NCBI RefSeq assembly: GCF_963082655.1
Contig: NC_081552.1
Coordinates: 3,641,648 to 3,705,647 of the forward strand
DNA: 64,000 nt
From: Stomoxys calcitrans
Taxonomy: Eukaryota; Arthropoda; Insecta; Diptera; Muscidae
Direction of reading: 5' to 3'
Positions 33,233 to 43,861 of the stretch are shown piece after piece (the stretch's first letter is position 1; every line of letters starts with the position of its first letter). The position numbers and the translations under genes are program-made. The notes beneath the pieces were generated by a model. That model searched no databases. It worked only from the letters and a program-made list of their open reading frames with translations, and was not told where the DNA came from.

Positions 33233-34424
33233 ATATGTTTCTCTTTTTTAATTAGCAGTTTAAAAATCAAATCCACTTATCCCTTAAAGATAACAACAAC
33301 AAAATATTGAAGTAGGCACATACATACGATGATCGTCATAGCAAAATCAAGTCAGAAACTCGTTCGACAGCTGTTGAGGTTTGTTCCAGCCCAACACTAC
33401 AATCGCAATTAGAGTGGTTGAATTTAGAGCAACCCCTCCCTGAAAAGCCACATAAATTGAAAGTAATTCGGGGAGTAGAGCGTAAACTCTTTTGTTTTGA
33501 TAGATTAATCATTTTCCAAACAATGTGACCTTGTTGTATGAAAAAGGTCCATTTCTTTTTGGCAGTAGCGAAAAATGCTCCGTTCACCCAAATTGCATTC
33601 CCTCACCAATTAGTTTTAGTTGCGTATTTGCCAAACACAAATTGAAGCTCTGCCGAACTGCAATTGTCGGCCCTTTGTTCACTGTTTTTATTGGCTAAGG
33701 GTAACCCCTTTCCAGACGAAGATAACGCACTTTCTATCTTCCGCTTCTATTATCAGATTTGGGTTCATTGTTTTGCTTTTTGTCCTCTTTCAATTTTCAT
33801 TCAGTATTCTATGTGTTTATGCATACATTTTTTGGTTAAATAATTTGATGGAAATGGTTTGTACATGCTCCTCCCAAAACCTCTGTTTGAGGGCTCTCCA
33901 TCATTGAGGGATAATTTATGCAAAGTTGCGGTTGTCAAGAACAAGAGAGTGTCAAGTCTGATTGATGTTTGGATTACTTAGATTTTTTTATAAAGAACGA
34001 GGTAGAAGTTTTTGCCTAGAAAAGTTGGTCATTCATTCATCAGCGTTCCAAAAACAAAAAAAGCCACAATTGTAATATGCAAATCAGTCATGTAGCATAT
34101 CGTCGGTAGATATGTTAAGTGAAGGCAGCGTAACAACTCTGAGTTGTGAGAAATCGGACATGTGTGCAAAGGTCTAAGGCTCAAGTGTTTTTTTTTTTTA
34201 ATGAATTAAAAACTAACGAAATCATACTTTGAAACATACATACTTTAGGTCAAACATTTGTGGCAATCATAACAATCAAGTATAAAAACCTCCCTAACGA
34301 TTTAGATGTTTTATTCGAGATAATTGATGATTTGAAGGATTTTTGGATGAGAGTTTGGAAAACTGGCCTAAAACTAAGGAAGTATTTATCGATAGTGTCA
34401 CAATTCTGTGAAAATTGGATAAGT
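33233..34424. other. Unassigned block
   Basis: Frames at 33,336-33,587 (-) and 33,620-33,907 (+) have no recognised domain. Confidence 0.4.
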
Positions 34425-34490
34425 TAAGCACCCAAATTCGGCATGGACATTGAGTGGTCTAATAAATATATGTCACTGGTTAATTTGTAG
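34425..34490 (-). mobile_element. HINE group C scrap
   Basis: aattcggcatggacattgag and tggtctaata match 62,470-62,500. Confidence 0.5.
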
Positions 34491-34514
34491 GAGAAATGGT
34501 CTTTTTGGCAACTA

Positions 34515-35173
34515 AAGGGTGATTTTTTTGAGGTTAGGATTTTCATGCATTAGTATTTGACAGATCACGTGGGATTTCAGACATCGTGTCAAAGAGAAAG
34601 ATGCTCAGTATGCTTTGACATTTCATCATGAATAGACTTACTAACGAGCAACGCTTGCAAATCATTGAATTTTATTACCAAAATCAGTGTTCGGTTCGAC
34701 TTACTAACGAGCAACGCTTGCAAATCATAGAATTTTATTACCAAAATCAGTGTTCGGTTCGAAATGTGTTCATTCACCGTAACGTTGCGTCCAACAGCAT
34801 CTTTGAAAAAATACGGTCCAATGATTCCACCAGCGTACAAACCACACCAAACAGTGCATTTTTCGGGATGCATGGGCAGTTCTTGAACGGCTTCTGGTTG
34901 CTCTTCACTCCAAATGCGGCAATTTTGCTTATTTACGTAGCCATTCAACCAGAAATGAGCCTCATCGCTGAACGGTGAATGAACACATTTCGAACCGAAC
35001 ACTGATTTTGGTAATAAAATTCAATGATTTGCAAGCGTTGCTCGTTAGTAAGTCTATTCATGATGAAATGTCAAAGCATACTGAGCATCTTTCTCTTTGA
35101 CACCATGTCTGAAATCCCACGTGATCTGTCAAATACTAATGCATGAAAATCCTAACCTCAAAAAATCACCCTT
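34515..35173. mobile_element. Fold-back mariner derivative (659 bp) with 63-bp duplication
   Basis: TA at 34,513-34,514 and 35,174-35,175. It is nearly identical to 12,746-13,342 apart from a 63-bp tandem duplication in the left arm (gacttactaacgagcaacgc at 34,635 and again at 34,698), exactly 21 codons, which accounts for the length difference. The inner end of the right arm (ggtgaatgaacacatttcga) pairs with ttcattcacc of the left arm. That pairing is lost in the other copy, so this one better shows the ancestral arm length of about 200 bp. The central reverse-strand scrap carries SDEAHFWLNGYVNKQNC. No functional transposase. Confidence 0.9.
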
Positions 35174-35175
35174 TA

Positions 35176-35276
35176 GATATACTTTGTAGGGTCGGAAATT
35201 TATCTTTCGATGTGTTGCAAACGGAATGACTAAAATAATATACCCTCCATTCTACGAAGGTGGGTATAACAAGTAA
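35176..35276 (-). mobile_element. HINE group C, 5'-end piece
   Basis: atactttgtagggtcggaaa, tcgatgtgttgcaaacggaa and tgactaaaataatataccct, then ttctacgaaggtgggtataa. Its end runs directly into the next copy. Confidence 0.75.
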
Positions 35277-35822
35277 AAGCATGCTGAGTTCGCCGAATTT
35301 TATATACCCTCCACCATACATTGCATTTGTCAAGTTCTTTGAGTGACTTTTTCAATATACATATGAGCAACATCAAGTTATTGATCGATATGGACCATAC
35401 TTGTCATGGCTGTTAGAAGTCATAGAAAAACACCACCTCCAAAATTTCAAGCATATCGAGTAAAAATTGCGCCCTCCATGGCTCAGAGTGTCAAATTGGG
35501 AAATCGGTTTATATGACAGGTATATCAGGTTATCAACCGATTAAGATGTTACTTGTTGGAAGTCATACCAAAACGACCTATGCAATTCTTATTCAATTTC
35601 AGCCAAATTGAATAAGAATTGCGCCGTCTAGAAGCTCAAGAAGTCTAATCAGGAGATCGGTTTATAAGGCGGGTATATCAGGTTATCGACTGATTTCGAC
35701 CATACTTTGCACAGTTGTTGGAAGTCAATCCTCAACGACATGTGCCAAATTTCATATTTCAAGGTGCTACAAACGGAATGACGAAATTAGTATACCCCCA
35801 ATCCTATGGTGGAGGGTATAAC
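35271..35822 (-). mobile_element. HINE group A, short
   Basis: Starts aacaagtaaaagcatgctga, with the hairpin region reduced to gttcgccgaattttata. It has two to three monomers and lacks the microsatellite block (deleted at about 35,750), ending cctatggtggagggtata. It is head to tail with its neighbours on both sides. Confidence 0.75.
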
Positions 35823-35883
35823 AGGTTAAAGCGTGCTTACTTCGGCTGGACCAAATCTTGGAAACCCAACGCCATGGATTCTA
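35822..35883 (-). mobile_element. HINE group B, 3'-end stub cut by mariner
   Basis: acaggttaaagcgtgcttac, ttcggctggaccaaa (mutated hairpin), acgccatggattc, then TA and the mariner end. Confidence 0.7.
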
Positions 35884-36720
35884 AAGGGCGATTTTTTAGC
35901 TATTATCTTTTTGGCAACACTGGTTTAATCAGCTCACGCACGTTTCGTGTTTTGTTTCAATGTCAAACATCTTCAGCTTGGTCTATAATTTAACGAATCG
36001 TCTCACAAACGAACAACGCTTGCAAATTATTGAATGTTATCATCAGAATGTGTGCTCTGTTAAGAAAGTTTATAGCGCGCTTCTTCGATTTTATGGACGA
36101 AGCTCATTTTTGGCTCAATGGGTACGTAAATAAACCGAATTGTCAATTTTGGAGTGAAGATCAGCCAGAAGCATTGCAAGAGCTACCAATGCATCCACAA
36201 AAAGTCACAGTTTGGTGCGGTTTATGGGCTGGTGGCATCATTGGACCGTACTTCTTCAAAGTTGATGCGAATCATATCGTCACTGTGAATGGTGAGCGTT
36301 ACCGTGAGATGATATCTAACTTTTTTTTCCCCAAAATGCAAGAGCTTGACTTGCATGACATGTGGTTTCAATAAGACGGTGACACATGCCACAATCCACG
36401 CGTAGCAATGGACTTAATGAGAGGCGACTTCGGTGAACATTTTATTTGACATTCGGGCCCCATCGATTGACCGCCTAGATTTAACGCCTTAAGAATGTTT
36501 TTTGTGGGGCTATGTTAACGCTGAGGTCCGTACAGACAAGCCCGGTTCAATTGACGCATTGGAATACAACATTGAAGCATTTATTCGTGAGATACCGGCC
36601 AAATTCAATTCACCTCAAATCACTTTATTACAACTCTATCATGGATTTGGATTGTTTCCCCTATAAAAATATCACTTAATTCCTTACCCATTATCAACAA
36701 TTAAGACGATAAAAAAGTAA
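35884..36720 (+). pseudogene. Tc1/mariner-type transposase remnant
   Basis: Left end aagggcgattttttagctat directly after TA (35,882-35,883). RLTNEQRLQIIE-type start near 36,000, joined within about 25 codons to FMDEAHFWLNGYVNKPNCQF (36,090 on; first catalytic Asp in MDEAH), so the DNA-binding part is deleted. Then WCGLWAGGIIGPYFFKVDAN and NFFFPKMQELDLHDMWFQ, a stop, and the second catalytic Asp in DGDTCHNPR. The third region after SGPI-D-x-PP is frameshifted. It shares the N-terminal-to-core deletion with 11,141-11,802. The right terminal repeat is not evident; the end is placed by loss of similarity. Confidence 0.85.
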
Positions 36721-36940
36721 ACATTTTAATTTCAAAGTTAGAAATTGAAAGTTCAAAGTGTCTTTCAGAGTATGGTAAAAAAGTATTCCAGATACGACAA
36801 ACTCTTAGTTAAAAGGAACGTTGCATGATTAAGGAAATAAACCGTGGACAAATCAGGGAATGGGATCTTGAAGAAAGCCGAAAAGAAAAAAAGAGATGTC
36901 AATTATGTAGGAAAACCAAGCTTTGTTGCCTTATAAAACA
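36721..36940. other. Spacer
   Basis: No gene seen. Confidence 0.3.
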
Positions 36941-37260
36941 TAATAATTACAAGTAACTTTAAAAATTGCTGAAAGTGCAGCCTAAAAAGTCAAAAATATA
37001 AACATATCGTATAACTCTATTAAAATATCTCTCTAAATGTGTAATGTTAGAAGCACTTGTTCCAGAATATACTTCAATGACATAAGATATCAAAGGCATC
37101 AGAAGAGAACGGGCTAACAGTTTACGTATTTTTAGTGGCATATATCCGTTAATGCTGTAAAGTTTGAGCAGGCCGAAAGTTTAATTTGACATTATCTATA
37201 TAGAAACCTAATGTCTTAATCGAGCTGACATATCCCAGCATTTCATTCCTTATTACAAGA
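36941..37260 (-). pseudogene. LINE reverse transcriptase C-terminal fragment
   Basis: The reverse strand reads RKLLARSLLMPLISYVIEVY, SGTSAS and ERYFNRVIRYVY, the pattern of the thumb region after the RT palm in non-LTR elements (L-x(3)-L-x-P-x-I-x-Y-x-x-x-V/W). It matches neither LINE A nor the Jockey-like copy. Short and dead. Confidence 0.6.
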
Positions 37261-37317
37261 ACTGGAAAGAGTATGCCAAACTTGGACTAAGAGGATGGAC
37301 CATTTGAGGCGCATTCA

Positions 37318-37600
37318 CGTTCTTGGCACAGTTTTTGAAAGTCATAACGGAACACCATGTGCAAAATTTCAGCCAAATCGGATGAAAATTGAGGCTTCCA
37401 GGCGCTCAAGAAGTCAAATCGGGAGATCGGTTTATATAGGAGTTATATCAGGTTATCGACCGATTTAAACCACAGTTGTTGGAAGTCATAACACAACACT
37501 ACATCCAAAATTTCAGCTAAATCGGACAAAAGTTGCGGCTTGTAGGGGCTTAAGAATTCAAATCGGGATATAATCAGTTTATATCACTTTCTAGACCGGC
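37318..37600 (-). mobile_element. HINE group B monomers
   Basis: About two units with gcacagtttttgaaagtcat, gggagatcggtttatatagg and gacaaaagttgcggcttgta. No ends; it breaks at about 37,600 into LINE-associated DNA. Confidence 0.75.
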
Positions 37601-37759
37601 TGTTGTTTTCGCCATGGACAGACGTGCTTTTTGGGTGCTCCAATCGTTGCTGCTGGCATTTGCTACTTACCGCATCCTGACTAATGTAATTCGCACCACG
37701 ATGTACGATAGACAATACAATCATTGAGGAGAAAATGCACCGCATTTTGAATTAAACTA

Positions 37760-38086
37760 CAATAAATGGAAAAAACAAAACATCAGCAATCCCTTGACAG
37801 GCGGATTGACCCAATGGAATCCTCATCGGCAAGGGCTGCCGCCTCAGTGTACGTGTTCGTCTTTTTTCGTCATGGGAGAGACACATCCCGAAGTGCCTTC
37901 TCCGCAAGCTTCTGGTCCGTGCCGGGATTGAAAAGACCCCCAGGGTCCGGGCCTGGTTCTGTTCGGTTTGCCAGAACCGCCTTCATCATCGGTCGGTGTC
38001 GGTGAGGTGTAACCGGTGCATGGAGTGGGTATATTTCCGATCTTGCTCTGGCCTCAGTTCACTATTCATACTGGCTATGTCGCAAG
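37760..38086 (+). pseudogene. Leader or ORF1 remnant of the Jockey-like LINE
   Basis: A 79-codon open frame (37,766-38,005) precedes the endonuclease frame without a recognisable gag motif or zinc knuckle. Its position suggests the leader or a reduced ORF1 of the LINE that follows. The 5' limit of that LINE is not fixed. Confidence 0.4.
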
Positions 38087-39165
38087 GTGCTGTGCGAACT
38101 TAGCCAGCAGCGGGTCACAAGCGTCGTCGCCTTCTGCATCATCGTCGTCGGACTATGTAACCCCCCGACCTCTCCCGTACGGAAATTTATGCAACAGCAG
38201 CATCCCAGCCCAAATATTGCCAGACCAGTGCCGGGAAGTGTATCGTTCTTGCAGTTAAACTGCAACGGACTTCGTGGCAAGATCGATGAGATCGTGGACT
38301 TTATGAGTCGGAAGAGCATATTGGTCGCAGCGATCCAGGAAACAAAGCTGACCATCACCTGCAGCTTGCACAGTTGTCACAGTTACAATGTGCTACGTAA
38401 GGATCGCTCAAGGAATGGAGATGTGGGATTGGCCTTCGTAATACAGCATTCCGTGTAATATAGACCTATCTCGCCTGCGTATGGCGCTAGTGACCCCTAC
38501 ATGGAATACATGGGGATAGCAGTCAGGTCTGGTACTGCCGAGATAGAGCTATGCAATGTGTACATACCGCCAGTTGGTAGCTGTGTCCCGATTAATGGCC
38601 AGGCTTACAACCCAGACATAAGTGGGTTGTTATCTGGCCATAATCGTCTGGTTCTAGGGGACTTTAATGCGCATCACACGTCATGGCATTCTCCCCTAAG
38701 TAACGACCAGCGTGGCATAGCTTTGGCAGAGCAGATTGAAAGCTCCACGTTTTGCACGGTGAATGAGGATGCCCCCACTAGGATTACGAAGAGGTGCAGC
38801 AGCTCGCCAGACATCTCCATTGCATCCCCAGATCTCCTGAGTGACGTATCCTGTCAAGCCGTCATCTCTTTGGGGTCAGACCACCACCCATAATTCTCAC
38901 CATCGACCGACCACCCGACTTCATAACCTCTGAGCGCCGGACGTTTATCAATCATAAGAAGGACGATTGGACTGGCTTCAGGGAGTATACCAATCGCGGC
39001 TTCAATGAACTGCCACCCCCTTCTGATGTGCTTGTGGCCGAGAGGAAATTCCAAGACATCATTAACGCAGCAGCCGCTCGCTTTATACCAGCCGGTCGAA
39101 TTCCCCAAGTGCGGCCAATTTCCCGACGCAAGCAGTGGTACTTGCAGATGAGCGTGATAGGATTC
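38087..39165 (+). pseudogene. Jockey-like LINE, endonuclease domain of ORF2
   Basis: APE-type endonuclease: SFLQLNCNGLRGKIDEI at the N-terminus (about 38,250), AAIQETKL (metal-binding Glu), VYIPPVGS, LVLGDFNAHHTSWHS (about 38,650) and SLGSDHHP (about 38,876; active-site D-H). It nicks the target DNA for target-primed reverse transcription. Damage: an in-frame stop at 38,456-38,458; loss of one C in the codons after SDHH (38,888-38,893), shifting the frame to IILTIDRPPDF; and a further shift near 39,160. All expected catalytic motifs are still readable across these frames. The neighbouring RT belongs to the same polyprotein. Confidence 0.85.
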
Positions 39166-41258
39166 GTTGTTGGACCCCACTAACACCAGAATCAGCGAGC
39201 TGAATCTGGAAATAAACAGGGTAGTCAACGAACAAAAGGGGAATTTGTGGCTGGAACACTTGGAGCAATGTAACTTAGGCACCGGTGTAGGCAAACTGTG
39301 TTCTACTATTAAGTCACTCTCGAAGCCCGGTAGACGGGATGACAGGACCTCAGTCACTTTTGGCGAAATAACCGTGACTGATCCGAAGAGATTCGCCAGG
39401 TTGTTCAACCGTCAATTTATTGTGCATACCGAGGGAGACAGGGCAAGGAGGAGAGCCATTCGCCGTATTCGTGGTCTCCGAGCCGATGAACAGCCATCAC
39501 AATTTAGCGTGGGCGAAGTTACGAATGTCATCCGTGCCGCCAAATCATCCAAGGCGTTGGGCCCCGACGGAATCTCTACAATGATGTTGAAGAATCTGGA
39601 TTCACCTGGAGTTGAGTACCTTACCACTGTCCTCAACCTGTCATTGAACACTCTTATAGTTCCCGATGTCTGGAAAATGGGCAGAGTGATCCCACTACTG
39701 AAGCCTGGAAAAGACCCTAATTTGGGAGAGTCGTACAGACCGATCTCCCTTCTCTCACCAGTGGCAAAGACAATTGATGCATTACTCCTCCCGAGCCTCG
39801 TAGGAGAATTTCCATTCGCCGAGCATCAACATGGATTTTGGAGACTGCACAGCACAACAACAGCTTTGCATGCCATCACCGCACACATTTGCCGTGGCTT
39901 CAATCAGCCCAGGCCATGTGATAGGACGGTCCTCGTGGCACTGGACCTATCGAAGGCATTCGACACAGTCAGCCATGCCAAATTATTTGAGGACATCGCC
40001 AACACGTCCCTCCAGCTAGACCTGAAACGATGGGTCGCGATTTATCTGTGTGGTCGTCAGTCATTTAACCTCTGTTTAACCTCTACCTATCCTCCATTCC
40101 AACCCCTCCAGACGGCATAGAGATCGTATCATATGCGGACGATTGTACGATCATGGCATCAGGCCCCCTACCCATTAATGACATCTGCGATAGGTTGAAC
40201 GTCTACCTCAACGAACTTGCCTCATATTTCGCTGCAAGAAATCTGAAGATATCCGCCACCAAATCTTCAGCCACATTGTTCACTACAAATACGCGTGATG
40301 TGAATACTGAGCTGACTGTGATTGTCGATGGAGAAATGATTCCGGCTATCAACTGTCCCAAAATACTGGGCGTCACATTTGACAGCTCTTACACATTCTC
40401 CCCACATGCCACAGCAATCTGCGATAAAGTCAAAAGTAGAAGCAAGGTGCTCAAGTCACTTGCTGGCAGCACTTGGGGTGCAGACAAAGAAACCTTGTTG
40501 ACCACGTACAAAGCAATTGGCCGGTCTGTGGTAAGTTATGCTGCGCCAGTGTGGTCTCGTCAACTTTGTGAAACGCAGTGGAATAATATTCAGATCTGTC
40601 AGAATGCCGCACTCCGAACTGCGACAGCCTGTCTCCTCAGTTCTCATGTAGACCACGTCCATCAGGAGACAACGATCCTACCAGCGCGAAGACATAACTA
40701 CATGCTGTCCAAGCAATACCTTTTGGGCTGTTATCGCAGAAACCATCCAAATCATCATCTTGTGGATAGATATCCACCGCCCAGAAGCCTTAAGGTAGAT
40801 CTACATGATCTAGAGCATGAGGTTCAGCGCTACAAGAGAGAACCTCTAGATCAAGCGGGTCTAAACAACATTCATGCAGACACGGTAGCAGATGCGATAA
40901 TTGGCTACAGGGTGAATGTAGTCCTTGGAGAACGACCGCCACCCATTGCACCCGAAGAAATAGACCTCCCCCGGCAAACCAGAGTAGTTCTGGCTCAATT
41001 ACGTTCCGGCAAATGCAGCCGCCTCAATTCCCACAGAGCTAGGATTGATGCCGACGTGCAAGATGTATGTCCCGATTGTAATCAGGGACCGCACGATACA
41101 CGTCACCTGTTTAACTGCCCGGCCAGACCCACTCAACTCAGACCCAGATCCCTGTGGACGCACCCCATCTTAGTCGCAGAGTTCCTGGGTCGTGACACTC
41201 AACATGTTACCGTTTTACCTCAATCATATTAAAATTGCACAAAATGAAAAAAAAAGGT
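39166..41258 (+). pseudogene. Jockey-like LINE, reverse transcriptase domain and C-terminus of ORF2, with A-tail
   Basis: 39,166-40,120 reads through linker and fingers: SSKALGPDGISTMMLKN, GRVIPLLKPGKDP, SYRPISLLSPVAKTID, then VALDLSKAFDTVSHAKLF (first catalytic Asp). A deletion of roughly 28 codons at about 40,063-40,075, at the repeat tttaacctct, removes the P-Q-G block and shifts frame. The new frame gives LFNLYLSSIP and SYADDCTI (40,132-40,143, catalytic DD kept). From 40,153 to 41,232 the C-terminus is intact, with ILGVTFDSSYTFSPH, VVSYAAPVW and a terminal zinc-like CPDCNQGPHDTRHLFNCP. There is no RNase H, in keeping with Jockey-type LINEs. An A-rich tail (41,243-41,258) ends the element. 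The clade is inferred from motif style. Confidence 0.88.
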
Positions 41259-42190
41259 ACAGAATGCTTTGAAACATTTTTAAAAGAACTCAATCCGGAA
41301 ATTTTCTGCATTTTGGGTGTTCTAAACGCCCAAGGATAACACTGTAAACACAAGTTGTTGCAAATTATTGAGGATATAGGGGGTATTGTTTTGAATAGTA
41401 GGACAACAGGTGATACAGAAGGAAGTTTTAGCTTAATGGGTAGCTCTGTAATAGACTACAAAGTATGCTTCCACAGCTTTTTGAGATATGTTGTAAATTT
41501 TAGTGTGGATATGACAATTTTTCGGACCACCTTTACACTTAGAGGTCAAAATACCAAATCAACGTCGGATGAGTGATAATGAAAGGGTGTCTATACGGAA
41601 ACTACATTCGAAGGACAAGTTTAGGATTCAGTATAGGCAAAATTTCACAGCACATGATTCCCATTTTTCTGTAGACTTACCAGCAATAGACATGATTGAC
41701 ACGATTATATCTAAAATAAAACAGTCGAACGTAGTAAAAGAGAGAAAATTAGTTTTTGAGCCGAGGCAGATATGGTTCGATTGGGGGTGTTTTCGTTTGC
41801 GGGCAAGCATGATGAAGAATTTGAGAATGTACAGACGTCCGCATACACTGATTAACCGAAGACGTTATTTTTTAATCAAGGGCCAGGTTTCGGTCTCTAT
41901 GCAGTAAGAGGAAACAGGCGTATTATAATAACAATCTGAAGAAATTGGAATATATAAATTGTAGTAAGGACTGGTGGGCTCTGTCCAAATCGTTAAAAAC
42001 CCCTTCTGGCTTCCATAGAGATAATCTTAATGCAGACCAGTCCAGATGCCACTTTGAACAGATTTTGCAGTATACGTATGAGAAGCAAGCAGTGAGCTGG
42101 TGTATACCCTTTTTATTGGACCCCTTCCTAGATTCCCCTATAGAATTCGCCGAATTACTCAATGCCATCAGAAAGCTAAAGGCAAACAAG
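41259..42190 (+). pseudogene. LINE family A, endonuclease C-terminus and linker
   Basis: Starts right after the A-tail of the Jockey-like LINE, in mid-domain: FLKELNPEIFCILGVLNAQ (GDLNA motif changed to GVLNA), a stop, then IGGIVLNSRTTGDTEGSF and SSVIDYK, typical of the last third of an APE endonuclease. Then a linker (41,569-41,907; 41,945-42,190) with LLNAIRKLKANK just before a stop at 42,191-42,193, where P-G-Q-D-G-I-P-Y continues the RT start. The first two thirds of the endonuclease are not found upstream of the inserted LINE. Confidence 0.75.
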
Positions 42191-43861
42191 TGACCAGGGC
42201 AGGACGGAATTCCCTACGAGTATTATAAATATGCTCCCCATAATTTTGAAAGATGTTATCCTTACTTTTAATAGGATTTTGTGGATATACCAATATCCAT
42301 CATACAATCTATATTGATTCCCCTTTTTAAAAAAGGTGATCCTAACATTACTTCAAATTATAGAGGATTGCCGCTCATCCTATTAAATGGTATTACAGGT
42401 CGGCTAGAACGTGGAAACATTCTTAACGAATTTCAAACTGGTTTTAGGAAGGAATTTTGAACGGTTGATAACATTTTTAACCTTGTGAATACTGTATGTC
42501 TCAATATGAATGATAATAAACCCACTTATAGTTTTTCGTCGATTTTTCGACAGCATTCGATTTGATACCTAGAAACAGCCTTTTTTACAAATTATCAGGT
42601 ATGGGTTTATCTACGAAGATTATAAGAATATTACAGGGCCTGTATAATAATACAACTACAAAGATTTGGAACGGTTGCAGTTTTTCGAAGGCATTTGGCG
42701 TAAATTCGGGTGTGAAACAGGGATGTATTCTAAGTCCGACACTGTTTTCATTATACATCAACCATCTACCACATGAATTACTGGGTGGGGTCAGTGTCGC
42801 AGGTTGTAATATTAAAGTATTACTTTACGCAGATGACATAGTAATTCTAACTGATTCCCCCAATGGTTTACAAACGACGATAAACTCTTTGCAAGGGTAT
42901 GCCAATAAATGGCGTTTGAAAGTCAACTTATTGAAATCGAAGATACTGGTTTTTCGTAGAGGTTGTCGAATAAAGGCATTATGATAATCAAGAGATTGAA
43001 ATTGTAAAGCGATACACTTATCTTGGAGTTGAACTTGCATACAATTTATCATTCAATACCTACTTACAGACTAAACTTTTGTCTTCCAAAATGGCTATAA
43101 ATTCAACATGGTCGAGATATTTAGCCCAACCTGGAATATCGAAAACTACAATAATAAATTGAAGATTTTCACAGCATGCGCCAAATCAGTAATGTTTTAT
43201 GCATCCTTAATATGGAGTTTACAGAAATATGAATGTGTGGAGAAACTGCTAAGATTTTCCATTAAAAAAATGTTGTGCCTTCCAAATAATACGCCAAACT
43301 ATATCATGCACTTAGAAACTGGTCTACCCACTTTATATATGTCTACGTTAAAGAATCATTTTTGTTATATCAGCAGAGTTCTGCGTTTAGGATTACACAG
43401 ATTGCCATGGATACTTATTTATTGGGCAAAAGAAAGGTCAAATATATGCGAAAAGATACAATACTTTCCTCCCAATCATAACTCCCCCTTTGTTATTATT
43501 GGAAGGAGATTATTGACACTTTGAGTACTCAGAAACGTAATAATTCTGTAGCAGTACAAATAACTCGCGATTCCACGATCTTTATTCGTGTTTACAATAC
43601 AGTCAAATCCCCTCTTGTACAACATATCTATCTGCATATGCAACAGGCTTGATTATAAAAGCTAGAGGATGCCTGCTGGATTTGAATGCTAAACATTGGA
43701 AGTAATAACTCAAATGTATTTTGTTCAATTTGCAATTTAAATCAGCCCGAAAACACATTACACTTTGTTGGAGCTTGCCCTATATTAGCAGAATACAGAA
43801 CAATATTTTTTGGCAAAAGTATTCTTGAAGAGAGTGAAGTTATAGATATACTAAATGGGGC
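42191..43861 (+). pseudogene. LINE family A, reverse transcriptase and C-terminus
   Basis: RT in pieces: GQDGIPYEYYKYAP; PLFKKGDPNITSNYRGLPLI; then 42,562-42,984 with GVNSGVKQGCILSPTLFSLY and LLYADDIVIL (YADD at 42,826-42,837). The thumb and C-terminus follow at 43,108-43,524 (SVMFYASLIWSLQKYECVEK). A terminal zinc-like motif comes at 43,686-43,860 (CSICNLNQPENTLHFVGACP: C-x2-C-x8-H-x4-C). The frame changes at least five times. The first catalytic Asp region is damaged (FSSIFRQHSI where an F-x-D-F-S-x-A-F-D-like motif is expected). The match to 75-1640 stops at aaatggggcc (43,861), where a HINE begins. Confidence 0.85.

Noticed and set aside
38854..39408. 184-codon reverse open frame
   Set aside because: Antisense to the clearly coding endonuclease-RT linker of the Jockey-like LINE; it has no domain of its own.
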